Source of the DNA: Phycisphaerales bacterium
Lineage (GTDB): Bacteria; Planctomycetota; Phycisphaerae; Phycisphaerales; UBA1924
Direction of reading: 5' to 3'
Length of the DNA stretch: 40,559 nucleotides
NCBI GenBank assembly: GCA_022843045.1
Contig: JALHOJ010000037.1
Location: forward strand, 1 to 40,559
Shown: positions 16,001 to 22,858 of the stretch, piece by piece
How positions within the stretch are numbered: position 1 is the stretch's first letter
How the letters are laid out: each line of letters opens with the position of its first letter
Translations under genes and position numbers: made by a program
Notes under the pieces: model-generated
Told to the model about the DNA's origin: nothing
The model's input: only the letters and a program-made list of their open reading frames with translations
Database searches by the model: none

Positions 16001-16501
16001 ATGTTCCGCCCATACCAACACGATCACCATCGCACCAAAGCCCGCAAGCGGCTTGAAACCTTGTCGCGCTTCCTCGACAACGCCATCGCGATTCCCGGCA
16101 GCACCCATCGGATCGGATACGACGCGATCATCGGACTCGTGCCGGGCGTGGGCGATGCCGTGACAACCACGCTCTCGGCATACATCGTCTACGAGGGATA
16201 TCGCCTTGGTGCCAATGGAACCACCATTGCCAAGATGGTCGGCAACGTCGCGATCGACTTCGCGATCGGTTTCGTGCCAGGCCTGGGCGATGTCGGTGAC
16301 ATCTTCTTCAAGGCGAATCAGCGGAACCTGCGTTTGCTGGGCTTTCAGCAAGGCGAGTGGATCGCGCCGGACGCGACCGCCGCGGGCCAGCCCGCTTCGC
16401 CACACGCTGCGCCGGCAGCAACGAGCGCCGCCAACGCTCAACCCGCGCCCGCCCCAAACTTCGTCGCGAGGCGAATCGTCGCGAACACCGCGGGGTGCTG
16501 A
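16001..16501 (+). CDS. DUF4112 domain membrane protein
   Basis: 166 residues. The core RLETLSRFLDNAIAIPGSTH, GYDAIIGLVPGVGDAVTTTL and IDFAIGFVPGLGDVGDIFFK, with its repeated GLVPGVGD/GFVPGLGD motif, identifies DUF4112, a family of small bacterial membrane-associated proteins of unknown function. Two hydrophobic segments fit membrane association. The C-terminal ~45 residues are Ala/Pro-rich and probably disordered. I place the start at ATG 16001, which matches the family N-terminus (basic HDHHRTKARKRLETLSR). Longer in-frame starts upstream are possible. Confidence 0.88.
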   Translation: MFRPYQHDHHRTKARKRLETLSRFLDNAIAIPGSTHRIGYDAIIGLVPGVGDAVTTTLSAYIVYEGYRLGANGTTIAKMVGNVAIDFAIGFVPGLGDVGDIFFKANQRNLRLLGFQQGEWIAPDATAAGQPASPHAAPAATSAANAQPAPAPNFVARRIVANTAGC

Positions 16502-16505
16502 CCGG

Positions 16506-16523
16506 CGTGTGTTCAACCACACG
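16506..16523. terminator. Small hairpin between convergent genes
   Basis: CGTGTG, loop TTCAAC, CACACG (6 bp perfect) lies in the 33-nt gap between the DUF4112 gene and the gene ending at 16535. It has no T-tract, so the terminator call rests on position. Confidence 0.35.
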
Positions 16524-16534
16524 TCCTCGGCGCT

Positions 16535-17686
16535 CTACTTGGGCGGCACGGCACTCGATGCCTGCGCCGCATCTCGCGAAGGCAGATAGTCCTTGTAGTA
16601 CCACTGAGCCCACTTGCGATAGTCCCAGCCAAGATCGGCCATGTCCCGCCCCGCCGCTTCGCTCGCGAGTCGCACCAGCGGCCGATGAACTTCGACGTGG
16701 TAGGTGTAGACCACGGCGTCGATGACGCGAAGCACCGTGCCTTCCGTGATCGTGGAGAGCGTCGGATCAAACGCGACGGCGCCTTCTGACACGACGGGTT
16801 CCAAGTCCGCCACGAAGGCCTGCTGCGTGCCCACCACGATGTACGCGAGCGAGCCGTTGGGGTCTTCGGTGCCGCCGCTGCTGCCGCCCGATGCGGGTCT
16901 GCCCGAAACCTGCGCCGCTGCCAGCCACGGAATCAGCTCAACCAGCTTCAAGTCCGCCGCCAGCTCCGCCGCGCGGCCCTTGACCTTGTTGCTGCCTCGC
17001 CTAAGGCCCTCGTAGATCACGATGCGTGCGGCATCAACAGGATCATGGCGGAGTTGCTGTGGGCCTGTCGGCGCGTCGCTTTGGATGGCTTCGGTCTGGG
17101 GGCCTTTGCCCGCACGCGTTTCTGGCTGCTTCGCAGCTTTCTCGCGAAGTCGCTTCTCATCCTCGAACCGCTGCGTGAGCAGCGTCAGTCCCTTGTTTCG
17201 CAGATACTCGTCGCGACCGTAGATCGCGAGCCACGCGAGCGACGCGTCGCCTTCTCGCGACGCGCTCTCGTGGAACATCATCGTCATCGCGTCGCGAACA
17301 TCGTTCTGCTCGCGCGAAAACAGATCGACCATCAACGCGAACAGCGCAGGGTCGGTATGCGACCGCAGCCTCGCGATCCCTTCCTGGCGGATCTCGACCT
17401 TCTTCATCGTGCCAAAGTTCTTGAGACGCACCCGCCGGAGTTCCTTCTCCGCTGCCTTGCGCCGAGCCTGCTGCTCGCGGAGCGTCTCCGCAACGCCCGA
17501 GTTCGCGTCAATCCCACGATCCCGCATGAGTTCTTCAACATCCGCCGGCGCGGCTTCGGGCATGTCGCCATCGTCCTGAGCCCGCGTGGGCCCAGCGAAC
17601 AGGCCGACACCGATTGCCCCAAGGGCGAACAACCACCCCGTGCCGCCGCGGGCGAACGTTCCGTTCCGATGGCGATTCTGCTGCAT
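16535..17686 (-). CDS. Secreted protein of unknown function, HEAT-like helical repeats
   Basis: About 383 residues. Signal peptide: an n-region with QNRHRNGTF, then WLFALGAIGVGLFAGPTRAQ. The mature protein starts with a charged coiled-coil-like segment (VAETLREQQARRKAAEKELR). Then come helical stretches suggestive of HEAT-like repeats: EGIARLRSHTDPALFALMVD, LFSREQNDVRDAMTMMFHES, DASLAWLAIYGRDEYLRNKG. A beta-rich C-terminal domain follows (SLAYIVVGTQQAFVADLEPV, VVYTYHVEVHRPLVRLASEA), ending in DYRKWAQWYYKDYLPSR. I do not recognise a named family. It probably acts in the periplasm. The start ATG 17686 has no Shine-Dalgarno site. Confidence 0.72.
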   Translation of the reverse strand: MQQNRHRNGTFARGGTGWLFALGAIGVGLFAGPTRAQDDGDMPEAAPADVEELMRDRGIDANSGVAETLREQQARRKAAEKELRRVRLKNFGTMKKVEIRQEGIARLRSHTDPALFALMVDLFSREQNDVRDAMTMMFHESASREGDASLAWLAIYGRDEYLRNKGLTLLTQRFEDEKRLREKAAKQPETRAGKGPQTEAIQSDAPTGPQQLRHDPVDAARIVIYEGLRRGSNKVKGRAAELAADLKLVELIPWLAAAQVSGRPASGGSSGGTEDPNGSLAYIVVGTQQAFVADLEPVVSEGAVAFDPTLSTITEGTVLRVIDAVVYTYHVEVHRPLVRLASEAAGRDMADLGWDYRKWAQWYYKDYLPSRDAAQASSAVPPK

Positions 17687-17862
17687 GTTGTGCTCGCACG
17701 GGCGGTCGGCGTCTTGCGACCGCACCCAAAGCCCCCGCCCCGGTGACAAAACCGTACGCACCCGCCGTGCCGCGGTTCCTCAGCTTCATGACCTTCCCTC
17801 TCAAACCCCCAACAAATTGACCCAGCAGCAGCGGTTTCGCTCCCCTCGCCCTCGCTCGCCGG

Positions 17863-17868
17863 TACGAT
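17863..17868 (+). promoter_or_regulatory. -10 box (TACGAT) for a probably leaderless purSL transcript
   Basis: TACGAT ends 6 nt before the ATG at 17875 and no Shine-Dalgarno site is present. A -35 at normal spacing is not obvious. Confidence 0.45.
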
Positions 17869-17874
17869 GCCCCG

Positions 17875-20800
17875 ATGTCTCCCGCCGCCTCTTCCTCTTC
17901 GCCTGCCTCCGCCCCCACCCCTCTCCACCGCGTCGAAGTCCGCCCCAAGCCGGGCATGCTCGACGCCCGCGCTCACGCCGCGGCGGCCCGTGCGCGGGGA
18001 CTGGGGTACGCAGTCGCCGGCGCGGCGAGCGCTCGTGTCTACTTGATCGAGGGGCCTCTGTCGCCGGCTCAGGTGCGTCTGGTCACCGACAAGTTGCTCA
18101 CCGATCCCGTCGTCGAGGCCGCGACGCCTGGAATCGCCCCCACCAAGATCGGCAGCACGCTCGTCGAGGTCCACCCACTGCCAGGCGTCATGGACCCCGC
18201 AGCCCAGAGCGTGCAGGAATCGATCCGCGACCTCACCGGCATCGATGTGCTGGTGTCCACCGGCACGCGATACGACCTCGAAGGCCTTGACGCGTCCCAC
18301 GCCGAGCCGCTGGCGAAAGCCGCGCTCGCGAATCCGGTGGTGCATCAGATCACAACCACGCCGTACCACCCCAGCGAACTGCCCAAGGGGCACGCGTACC
18401 AGTTCAAGCAGATCGTGGTGCCGATTCGCGCGCTGAGCGACGAGCAACTTGTGAAGTTGAGCAAGGACGGCCACCTGTTCCTGAACCTGCAGGAGATGAA
18501 GGCGATTCGATCGCACTACCAGACGCTGGACCGCGACCCGACGGACATCGAGCTCGAAACGCTGGCGCAGACCTGGAGCGAACACTGCGTGCACAAGACG
18601 TTGAAGGCGACGGTGCGCTATGTGGAGGGAAGGGACGAGCGAGCGAGCGGACAAGCGAGCGAGGGGAAGATTCCGAACACACTGTTTCACGCAGCCCATC
18701 GCCCGGGCCACACGACGAATCCCGACGGCTCGATCACCATCCACAACCTCCTCAAGTCCACGGTCGCCGCGGCGACGCATGAACTGATCAAGGATGGCAT
18801 TGACTGGACACTTTCGGTCTTCAAGGACAACTCGGGCGTCATCGCCTTCGATGACCACTGGGCCGTCAACATCAAAGTCGAAACCCACAACCGCCCCAGC
18901 GCCATCGAGCCCTACGGCGGCGCGGCGACCGGCATCGGCGGCTGCATCCGCGACGTGATCGCCACAGGCCTGGGCGCCAAGCCCATCGCCAGCACCGACG
19001 TCTTCTGCGTGGCGGACCCGAAGAACTGGAAAGCAGAGGTCGCAGACAGCGGAGAAAAGTCAGCAGGGCAAGGTGGGCGGGGTTCTGCTCTCCCCTCTGC
19101 GACCTCTGCGTGCAAGCCTCTTCCCCCTGGCGTGCTGCCCCCCAAGCGCGTCCTCCAAGACGTCGTCGCCGGCGTCCGCGATTACGGCAACCGCATGGGC
19201 ATCCCCACCGTCAGCGGCGGCGTCTTCTTCGACGATCGCTACATCGGTAACCCGCTCGTTTACTGCGGCTGCATCGGCCTCATCCCGCGGGACCTCGTCA
19301 ACGGCAGGGCCCACAAGGGCGACCGCATCATCGCTCTGGGAGGCCGCACCGGCCGCGACGGCATCCACGGCGCAACCTTCAGCAGCGCGGAACTGCAGAG
19401 CACGAGCGCAACGGAGTTCGCGCACGCCGTGCAGATCGGCAACGCGATCGAAGAGAAGCGATTGCTCGACGCCGTGATGCGGGCTCGCGATGGCGAAGGC
19501 AGGGATTCGACATCCGGCAGTCGGCACTCGAATGCTTCCACGAATGCCAAGTCCCCAATCCCGAATGCCGCGCCGCTCTATTCCGGCCTGACCGACTGCG
19601 GCGCGGGCGGCTTCTCCAGCGCCATCGGCGAAATGGCCAGCGAGCTGGGCGCCCGCGTCACGCTCGAAACCGCGCGCACGAAGTACGCCGGCCTTTCCTA
19701 CACCGAAGTCTGGATCAGCGAGGCTCAGGAACGCATCGTGCTCGCCGTGCCGCCCGCGAACGTGCCCGCGTTGCAGCGAATCTGCGACGAAGAAGGCGTG
19801 GAGCTCGCGGACCTTGGCGAGTTTGGCGCAACCAGCGCCCAGGGCCAGCCCGCGCTCATCTTGACGTACAAGGGCCATCACGTCGGCGAGCTCTCGATGC
19901 ACTTCCTGCATGAAGGGCTGCCCAATCCGACGCGAGAAGCCGTGTGGGGAACGAGCGAGCAAGCGAGCAAGCAAGCAGGCGAGCGAGGGACTGCGGCCCC
20001 GAACGCCGCGTCCCTGCAAGACGCCCTCCCACGCCTGCTCTCCCACCCCACCATCGCCAGCAAGCACTGGATCATCCGCCAGTATGACCACGAGGTGCAG
20101 GGCAACACGCTCATCAAGCCGCTGATCGGACCCAGCACCCGCGGGCCTTCGGACGCCGCGGTCATCGAACCCGTGCCCGGCTCGCGCCGCGGGCTTGCGA
20201 TCTCGCAGGGGCTCCAATCCAGCGTCGGCGATCCCTCGCTGCCCGGCAACGCGGGCGATCCGTACTGGATGACCCTCGCAAGCATCGACGAGTGCGTGCG
20301 CAACCTCGTCTGCGTCGGCACCGATCCCACTCGAATCGCGATCCTCGACAACTTCTGCTGGGCCAGCTGCGAGAAGCCGGAGAACCTCGGCGCACTCGTG
20401 CGGGCCGCGTGGGGCTGCTACGACGGCGCGAAGGCCTATCGCACGCCTTTCGTGAGCGGCAAGGACTCGCTCTCCAACCAACTCCGCTACACCGACCCCG
20501 CCACGGGCGAACAACGCGTGATCGAGATTCCGCCCACGCTCCTGATCACCGGCATGGGCATCGTGCCCGACGTCTCGCGCTGCGTGACGATGGACGCGAA
20601 AAAGCCCGGGCGGGCCCTGATCATCGTGGGCGGACAAGACGCCGACACCGATGGCGGCTTGCTGGGCTCAACCCACGCCCAACTCTTCGGCCTCCCCGAC
20701 GCATCCGACAAGAACGCATCGCGAACCAACGACGGCCGCAGCGTGCTCTCCGTCCCGCGAGTGAGCCTCAACGGCGGCCCCAGCGCCGCCAAGCTCGTGC

Positions 20801-21183
20801 ACGAACTGATCAAGCAGGGCATCGCCAAGAGCGTGCACGACTGCTCCGAAGGCGGCATGCTCGTCGCCGTCGCGGAGATGCTCATCGCCGGCTCAACCAA
20901 GGACCGCCCCATCGGCGCAAGCCTCACCCTGCAAGGCTCCGGCCCCGACACCAGCGAGCTCTTTGGCGAGGCCCCAAGCCGCTACATCATCGAGATCGAG
21001 GACGATGATGACACGCTCGACGCCATCAGCGAACTGGTCTTTGGCTTCGAAGACGTGGGCTTCTCAACTCTTGGATCGCTGGACGCCACGGGCGAACTCT
21101 CCCTGCTTGCAAGTTCAGGTCAGCGAGCCGCATGGAACGTCGAAGACCTCGCCAAGGCCTGGCTGTCGCCACTTGATTGGTAA
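17875..21183 (+). CDS. purL: Phosphoribosylformylglycinamidine synthase, PurS-PurL fusion, with four in-frame inserts
   Basis: FGAM synthase converts FGAR, glutamine and ATP to FGAM in purine synthesis. This 1102-residue protein has two PurS-like ferredoxin-fold segments at about residues 18-170 (HRVEVRPKPGMLDARAHAAA and STLVEVHPLPGVMDPAAQSV), fused to the PurL catalytic part. PurL landmarks: His237 in TWSEHCVHKTLKA, VETHNRPSAIEPYGGAATGI then GGCIRDVI, GVRDYGNRMGIPT, and LTDCGAGGFSSAIGEMASEL. There is no glutaminase domain, so a separate PurQ must supply ammonia. Four low-complexity inserts interrupt it at about residues 252-266, 386-418, 539-567 and 692-714, adding roughly 95 residues; each lies between conserved blocks and none breaks the frame. 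The ATG at 17875 follows a TACGAT box. Confidence 0.93.
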   Translation: MSPAASSSSPASAPTPLHRVEVRPKPGMLDARAHAAAARARGLGYAVAGAASARVYLIEGPLSPAQVRLVTDKLLTDPVVEAATPGIAPTKIGSTLVEVHPLPGVMDPAAQSVQESIRDLTGIDVLVSTGTRYDLEGLDASHAEPLAKAALANPVVHQITTTPYHPSELPKGHAYQFKQIVVPIRALSDEQLVKLSKDGHLFLNLQEMKAIRSHYQTLDRDPTDIELETLAQTWSEHCVHKTLKATVRYVEGRDERASGQASEGKIPNTLFHAAHRPGHTTNPDGSITIHNLLKSTVAAATHELIKDGIDWTLSVFKDNSGVIAFDDHWAVNIKVETHNRPSAIEPYGGAATGIGGCIRDVIATGLGAKPIASTDVFCVADPKNWKAEVADSGEKSAGQGGRGSALPSATSACKPLPPGVLPPKRVLQDVVAGVRDYGNRMGIPTVSGGVFFDDRYIGNPLVYCGCIGLIPRDLVNGRAHKGDRIIALGGRTGRDGIHGATFSSAELQSTSATEFAHAVQIGNAIEEKRLLDAVMRARDGEGRDSTSGSRHSNASTNAKSPIPNAAPLYSGLTDCGAGGFSSAIGEMASELGARVTLETARTKYAGLSYTEVWISEAQERIVLAVPPANVPALQRICDEEGVELADLGEFGATSAQGQPALILTYKGHHVGELSMHFLHEGLPNPTREAVWGTSEQASKQAGERGTAAPNAASLQDALPRLLSHPTIASKHWIIRQYDHEVQGNTLIKPLIGPSTRGPSDAAVIEPVPGSRRGLAISQGLQSSVGDPSLPGNAGDPYWMTLASIDECVRNLVCVGTDPTRIAILDNFCWASCEKPENLGALVRAAWGCYDGAKAYRTPFVSGKDSLSNQLRYTDPATGEQRVIEIPPTLLITGMGIVPDVSRCVTMDAKKPGRALIIVGGQDADTDGGLLGSTHAQLFGLPDASDKNASRTNDGRSVLSVPRVSLNGGPSAAKLVHELIKQGIAKSVHDCSEGGMLVAVAEMLIAGSTKDRPIGASLTLQGSGPDTSELFGEAPSRYIIEIEDDDDTLDAISELVFGFEDVGFSTLGSLDATGELSLLASSGQRAAWNVEDLAKAWLSPLDW
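18628..18672. repeat. In-frame GAGC-rich insert 1 in purSL
   Basis: Units close to an 8-nt period (GACGAGCG, AGCGAGCG, GACAAGCG, AGCGAGGG) encode an Arg/Ala/Ser/Gly stretch containing RASGQASEG between VRYVEG and IPNTLFHA. It resembles insert 4. Confidence 0.65.
19033..19109. repeat. In-frame hairpin insert 2 in purSL
   Basis: GCAGAGGTCGCAG (19033-19045) and CTGCGACCTCTGC (19097-19109) are a perfect 13-bp inverted repeat with a roughly 9-nt internal period (CGCAGAGG-like units). It lies in frame between FCVADPKNW and LPPGVLPPKRVLQDV, which are contiguous blocks in the family. It shares the CGCAGAGG core with the hutU element. Confidence 0.75.
19493..19572. repeat. In-frame hairpin insert 3 in purSL
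   Basis: Inverted arms GGCAGTCGGCACTCG (19516-19530) and CGAATGCCAAGTCCC (19541-19555) pair imperfectly, with ATTCG-type units spaced in multiples of 7 nt. It encodes a Ser/Asn/Arg-rich stretch between VMRARDGEG and APLYSGLTDCGAGG. Confidence 0.65.
19949..20015. repeat. In-frame GAGC/AAGC-unit insert 4 in purSL, with a hairpin
   Basis: Five 8-nt units (GAACGAGC, GAGCAAGC, GAGCAAGC, AAGCAGGC, GAGCGAGG; 19949-19988) run into a stem-loop (AGGGACTGCGGC with GCCGCGTCCCT; 19986-19997 and 20005-20015). It encodes a Glu/Gln/Ala/Ser/Lys stretch between REAVWG and LQDALPRLL. Confidence 0.7.
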
Positions 21184-21194
21184 GGATTCCCGCT

Positions 21195-22295
21195 TCAGCG
21201 CTCCATCGGCCGCACGCCCAGGCCCAGCACCCGCTGCCAATTGCCCCACATGAACGCGCCGACATCCTCATCGCTCCACCCGCGATCGCGCAACCCCTCG
21301 GCGAGCAATTCATAGTCCTTCGGCGCGTTGATGCCTTCGGGCAGGTCGTCTGCCGTCAAGCCGCCATCCAAGTCGCTTCCCAGCCCGACGCTCGCGCGAT
21401 GGCCCAGCAGGTCGCAGACATGCTCGACATGCGCCACCGCCTCGTCAATCGTCGCGCGGCGCTTCGCCTGCTCAAACTGCTTGGCCGAGTCCGCGATCAG
21501 GAACCTGCTGAACAGATTCAGTCCAATCACGCCCCCCCGCCGCCCGATCTCGCGAATCGTGTCGTCCGTGAGGTGCCGCTCGTTCGCACCACTCGGATCC
21601 GCAATCGCCCGGCAGTTGCAATGCGTCGCAATCACAAGCCGATCCGTCGCCTCGAACAACTCTCGCGTCGCGGCGTCGGAAAGGTGAGCCTGATCGTGGA
21701 CGATCCCCGCATCATCCATCAACCTCACCAGTTCCCGCCCCCGCGCCGTCAATCCGCCCTGCGACGCGCCGTCCAGCTTCATGTTCCCGCCCGCGTATCG
21801 CGACCCGCGCGCCCACGCAAGCCCAATGACCACCACGCCCCGATCCACCCACCACGACAGCTCGCCCGGCTCTCGAATCGGATCCGCACACTCCATCAGA
21901 ATCGCACACCGCGCGGGCGGCGCGTCCGCAAGCGCGCCCTGAGCCGTGAACGCCAGCACCGCCGGATCGCTGTGCGCCCCATCAAGCACGGTGTACCCAA
22001 TCCCGCCGAAGTTCAGCAACCCCATCGCCGCCCATCGCTGATACACGCGCAGCTGCGCCAGCCCCGCCGCGTGGGCCGCCGTGCCATCATCGCCCATCGC
22101 ATAGCCCACCGCGTCCGTCCCGCCTCGCTCCGTGAAGATCGTGCCCAAATACGCCCCGACCTGCCCCTCAGCGAGTGAGGTCAGCGTCGCCGCCGCCGGC
22201 TGCCATGGCCCGCCGCATGAAGCCAAAGAAGGCGCAGTCATCTCCCGCCCGAGAACCGCGAGCGTGGCGAGATCCAGATGGGCATCAAACCACAT
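21195..22295 (-). CDS. Membrane dipeptidase family (peptidase M19)
   Basis: 366-residue metal-dependent amidohydrolase-fold dipeptidase. Expected binuclear zinc ligands are visible: His6 and Asp8 in FDAHLDL, Glu135 in MECADP, His204 in HDQAHLSD and His225 in IATHCNC, with the Asp of LGSDLDGG near residue 299. Bacterial members cleave dipeptides, including some D-containing ones. There is no signal peptide, so it is probably cytoplasmic. The frame stays open upstream through the repeat element, but I chose ATG 22295, where family-like sequence begins. That codon lies 5 nt after a TATCCT box, suggesting a leaderless transcript. It ends 11 nt from the end of the convergent purSL gene. Confidence 0.9.
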   Translation of the reverse strand: MWFDAHLDLATLAVLGREMTAPSLASCGGPWQPAAATLTSLAEGQVGAYLGTIFTERGGTDAVGYAMGDDGTAAHAAGLAQLRVYQRWAAMGLLNFGGIGYTVLDGAHSDPAVLAFTAQGALADAPPARCAILMECADPIREPGELSWWVDRGVVVIGLAWARGSRYAGGNMKLDGASQGGLTARGRELVRLMDDAGIVHDQAHLSDAATRELFEATDRLVIATHCNCRAIADPSGANERHLTDDTIREIGRRGGVIGLNLFSRFLIADSAKQFEQAKRRATIDEAVAHVEHVCDLLGHRASVGLGSDLDGGLTADDLPEGINAPKDYELLAEGLRDRGWSDEDVGAFMWGNWQRVLGLGVRPMER

Positions 22296-22300
22296 GGACG

Positions 22301-22306
22301 AGGATA
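22301..22306 (-). promoter_or_regulatory. -10 box (TATCCT) for the dipeptidase gene
   Basis: On the minus strand TATCCT ends 5 nt before the ATG at 22295. No Shine-Dalgarno site. It abuts the left arm of the repeat element 22305-22387. Confidence 0.5.
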
Positions 22307-22387
22307 GTGCGAAAGTGCGAAAGTCACGCAGGGGCGTTGTCCCCAACCCTCACTTTCGCACCATCGCACCCTCGCACTTTCGCACTA
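22305..22387. repeat. Inverted-arm element of GTGCGAAA octamers in a divergent promoter region
   Basis: Left arm: two GTGCGAAA units (22307-22322). Right arm: four 8-nt units (TTTCGCAC, CATCGCAC, CCTCGCAC, TTTCGCAC; 22354-22385). The outermost 16 bp (TAGTGCGAAAGTGCGA, 22305-22320, and its complement, 22372-22387) are perfectly inverted. A small GGGG...CCCC hairpin lies between the arms. The element fills the space between two outward-facing -10 boxes. Confidence 0.9.
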
Positions 22388-22391
22388 CTAT
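22386..22391 (+). promoter_or_regulatory. -10 box (TACTAT) for the zf-TFIIB gene
   Basis: TACTAT ends 5 nt before the ATG at 22397 and there is no Shine-Dalgarno site. It mirrors the box of the divergent dipeptidase gene across the repeat element. Confidence 0.5.
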
Positions 22392-22396
22392 CTCCC

Positions 22397-22816
22397 ATGG
22401 CCCGCCAATCCCTCGACTCCGGATCTCACGGTCCCTCCAACTCCTTCGACCTCAAGTGCCCCAAGGATGGCGGCATGATGGACAAGATCGATGCCCACGG
22501 CATCAAGCTCGACCGCTGCGTCACGTGCGGCGCGGTCTGGTTTGACGCCAAGGAACTCGAACAGCTCCAACGCGACAAGCAAGCCGCGGAGTCCGTCGAC
22601 ATCGGCGCCCGCACGCGCTCCACCGCGCCCATCAAGACCAGAAACCTCCGCTGCCCGCGCGACAACGAGCCCATGCTCGATATCGAGCACCCCAAGCAGA
22701 GCCACATCATGATCATGGAATGCGGCACCTGCGGCGGCCATCTGCTCGACGCCGGCGAGTTCAAGGACATGGCCAAGTTCACCCTGGGCGAGAAGATCAA
22801 GAACTTCTTCTCGTGA
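22397..22816 (+). CDS. Double zf-TFIIB zinc-ribbon protein
   Basis: 139 residues with two zf-TFIIB-like ribbons. The first is KCPKDGGMMDKIDAHGIKLD followed by RCVTCGAVWFDAKELEQL (about residues 20-58). The second is RCPRDNEPMLDIEHP followed by ECGTCGGHLLDAGEFKDM (about 85-130). Each has the CP.D...(15-25)...C..CGG.W.D..E pattern of this family, though the first Cys pair is reduced to a single Cys plus a following Asp. Such proteins are widespread, small and of unknown function; nucleic-acid or protein binding is the usual guess. The C-terminus ends in a Lys/Phe-rich helix. It converges on the flagellar operon. Confidence 0.87.
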   Translation: MARQSLDSGSHGPSNSFDLKCPKDGGMMDKIDAHGIKLDRCVTCGAVWFDAKELEQLQRDKQAAESVDIGARTRSTAPIKTRNLRCPRDNEPMLDIEHPKQSHIMIMECGTCGGHLLDAGEFKDMAKFTLGEKIKNFFS

Positions 22817-22858
22817 CGCGCTCGCAACGACTACACCGCCCAGGTGGCCGTCGTCGCA

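Noticed and set aside
22296-22346. Longer dipeptidase reading frame through the spacer
   Set aside because: It would translate the repeat element and the -10 box; family-like sequence starts at ATG 22295.
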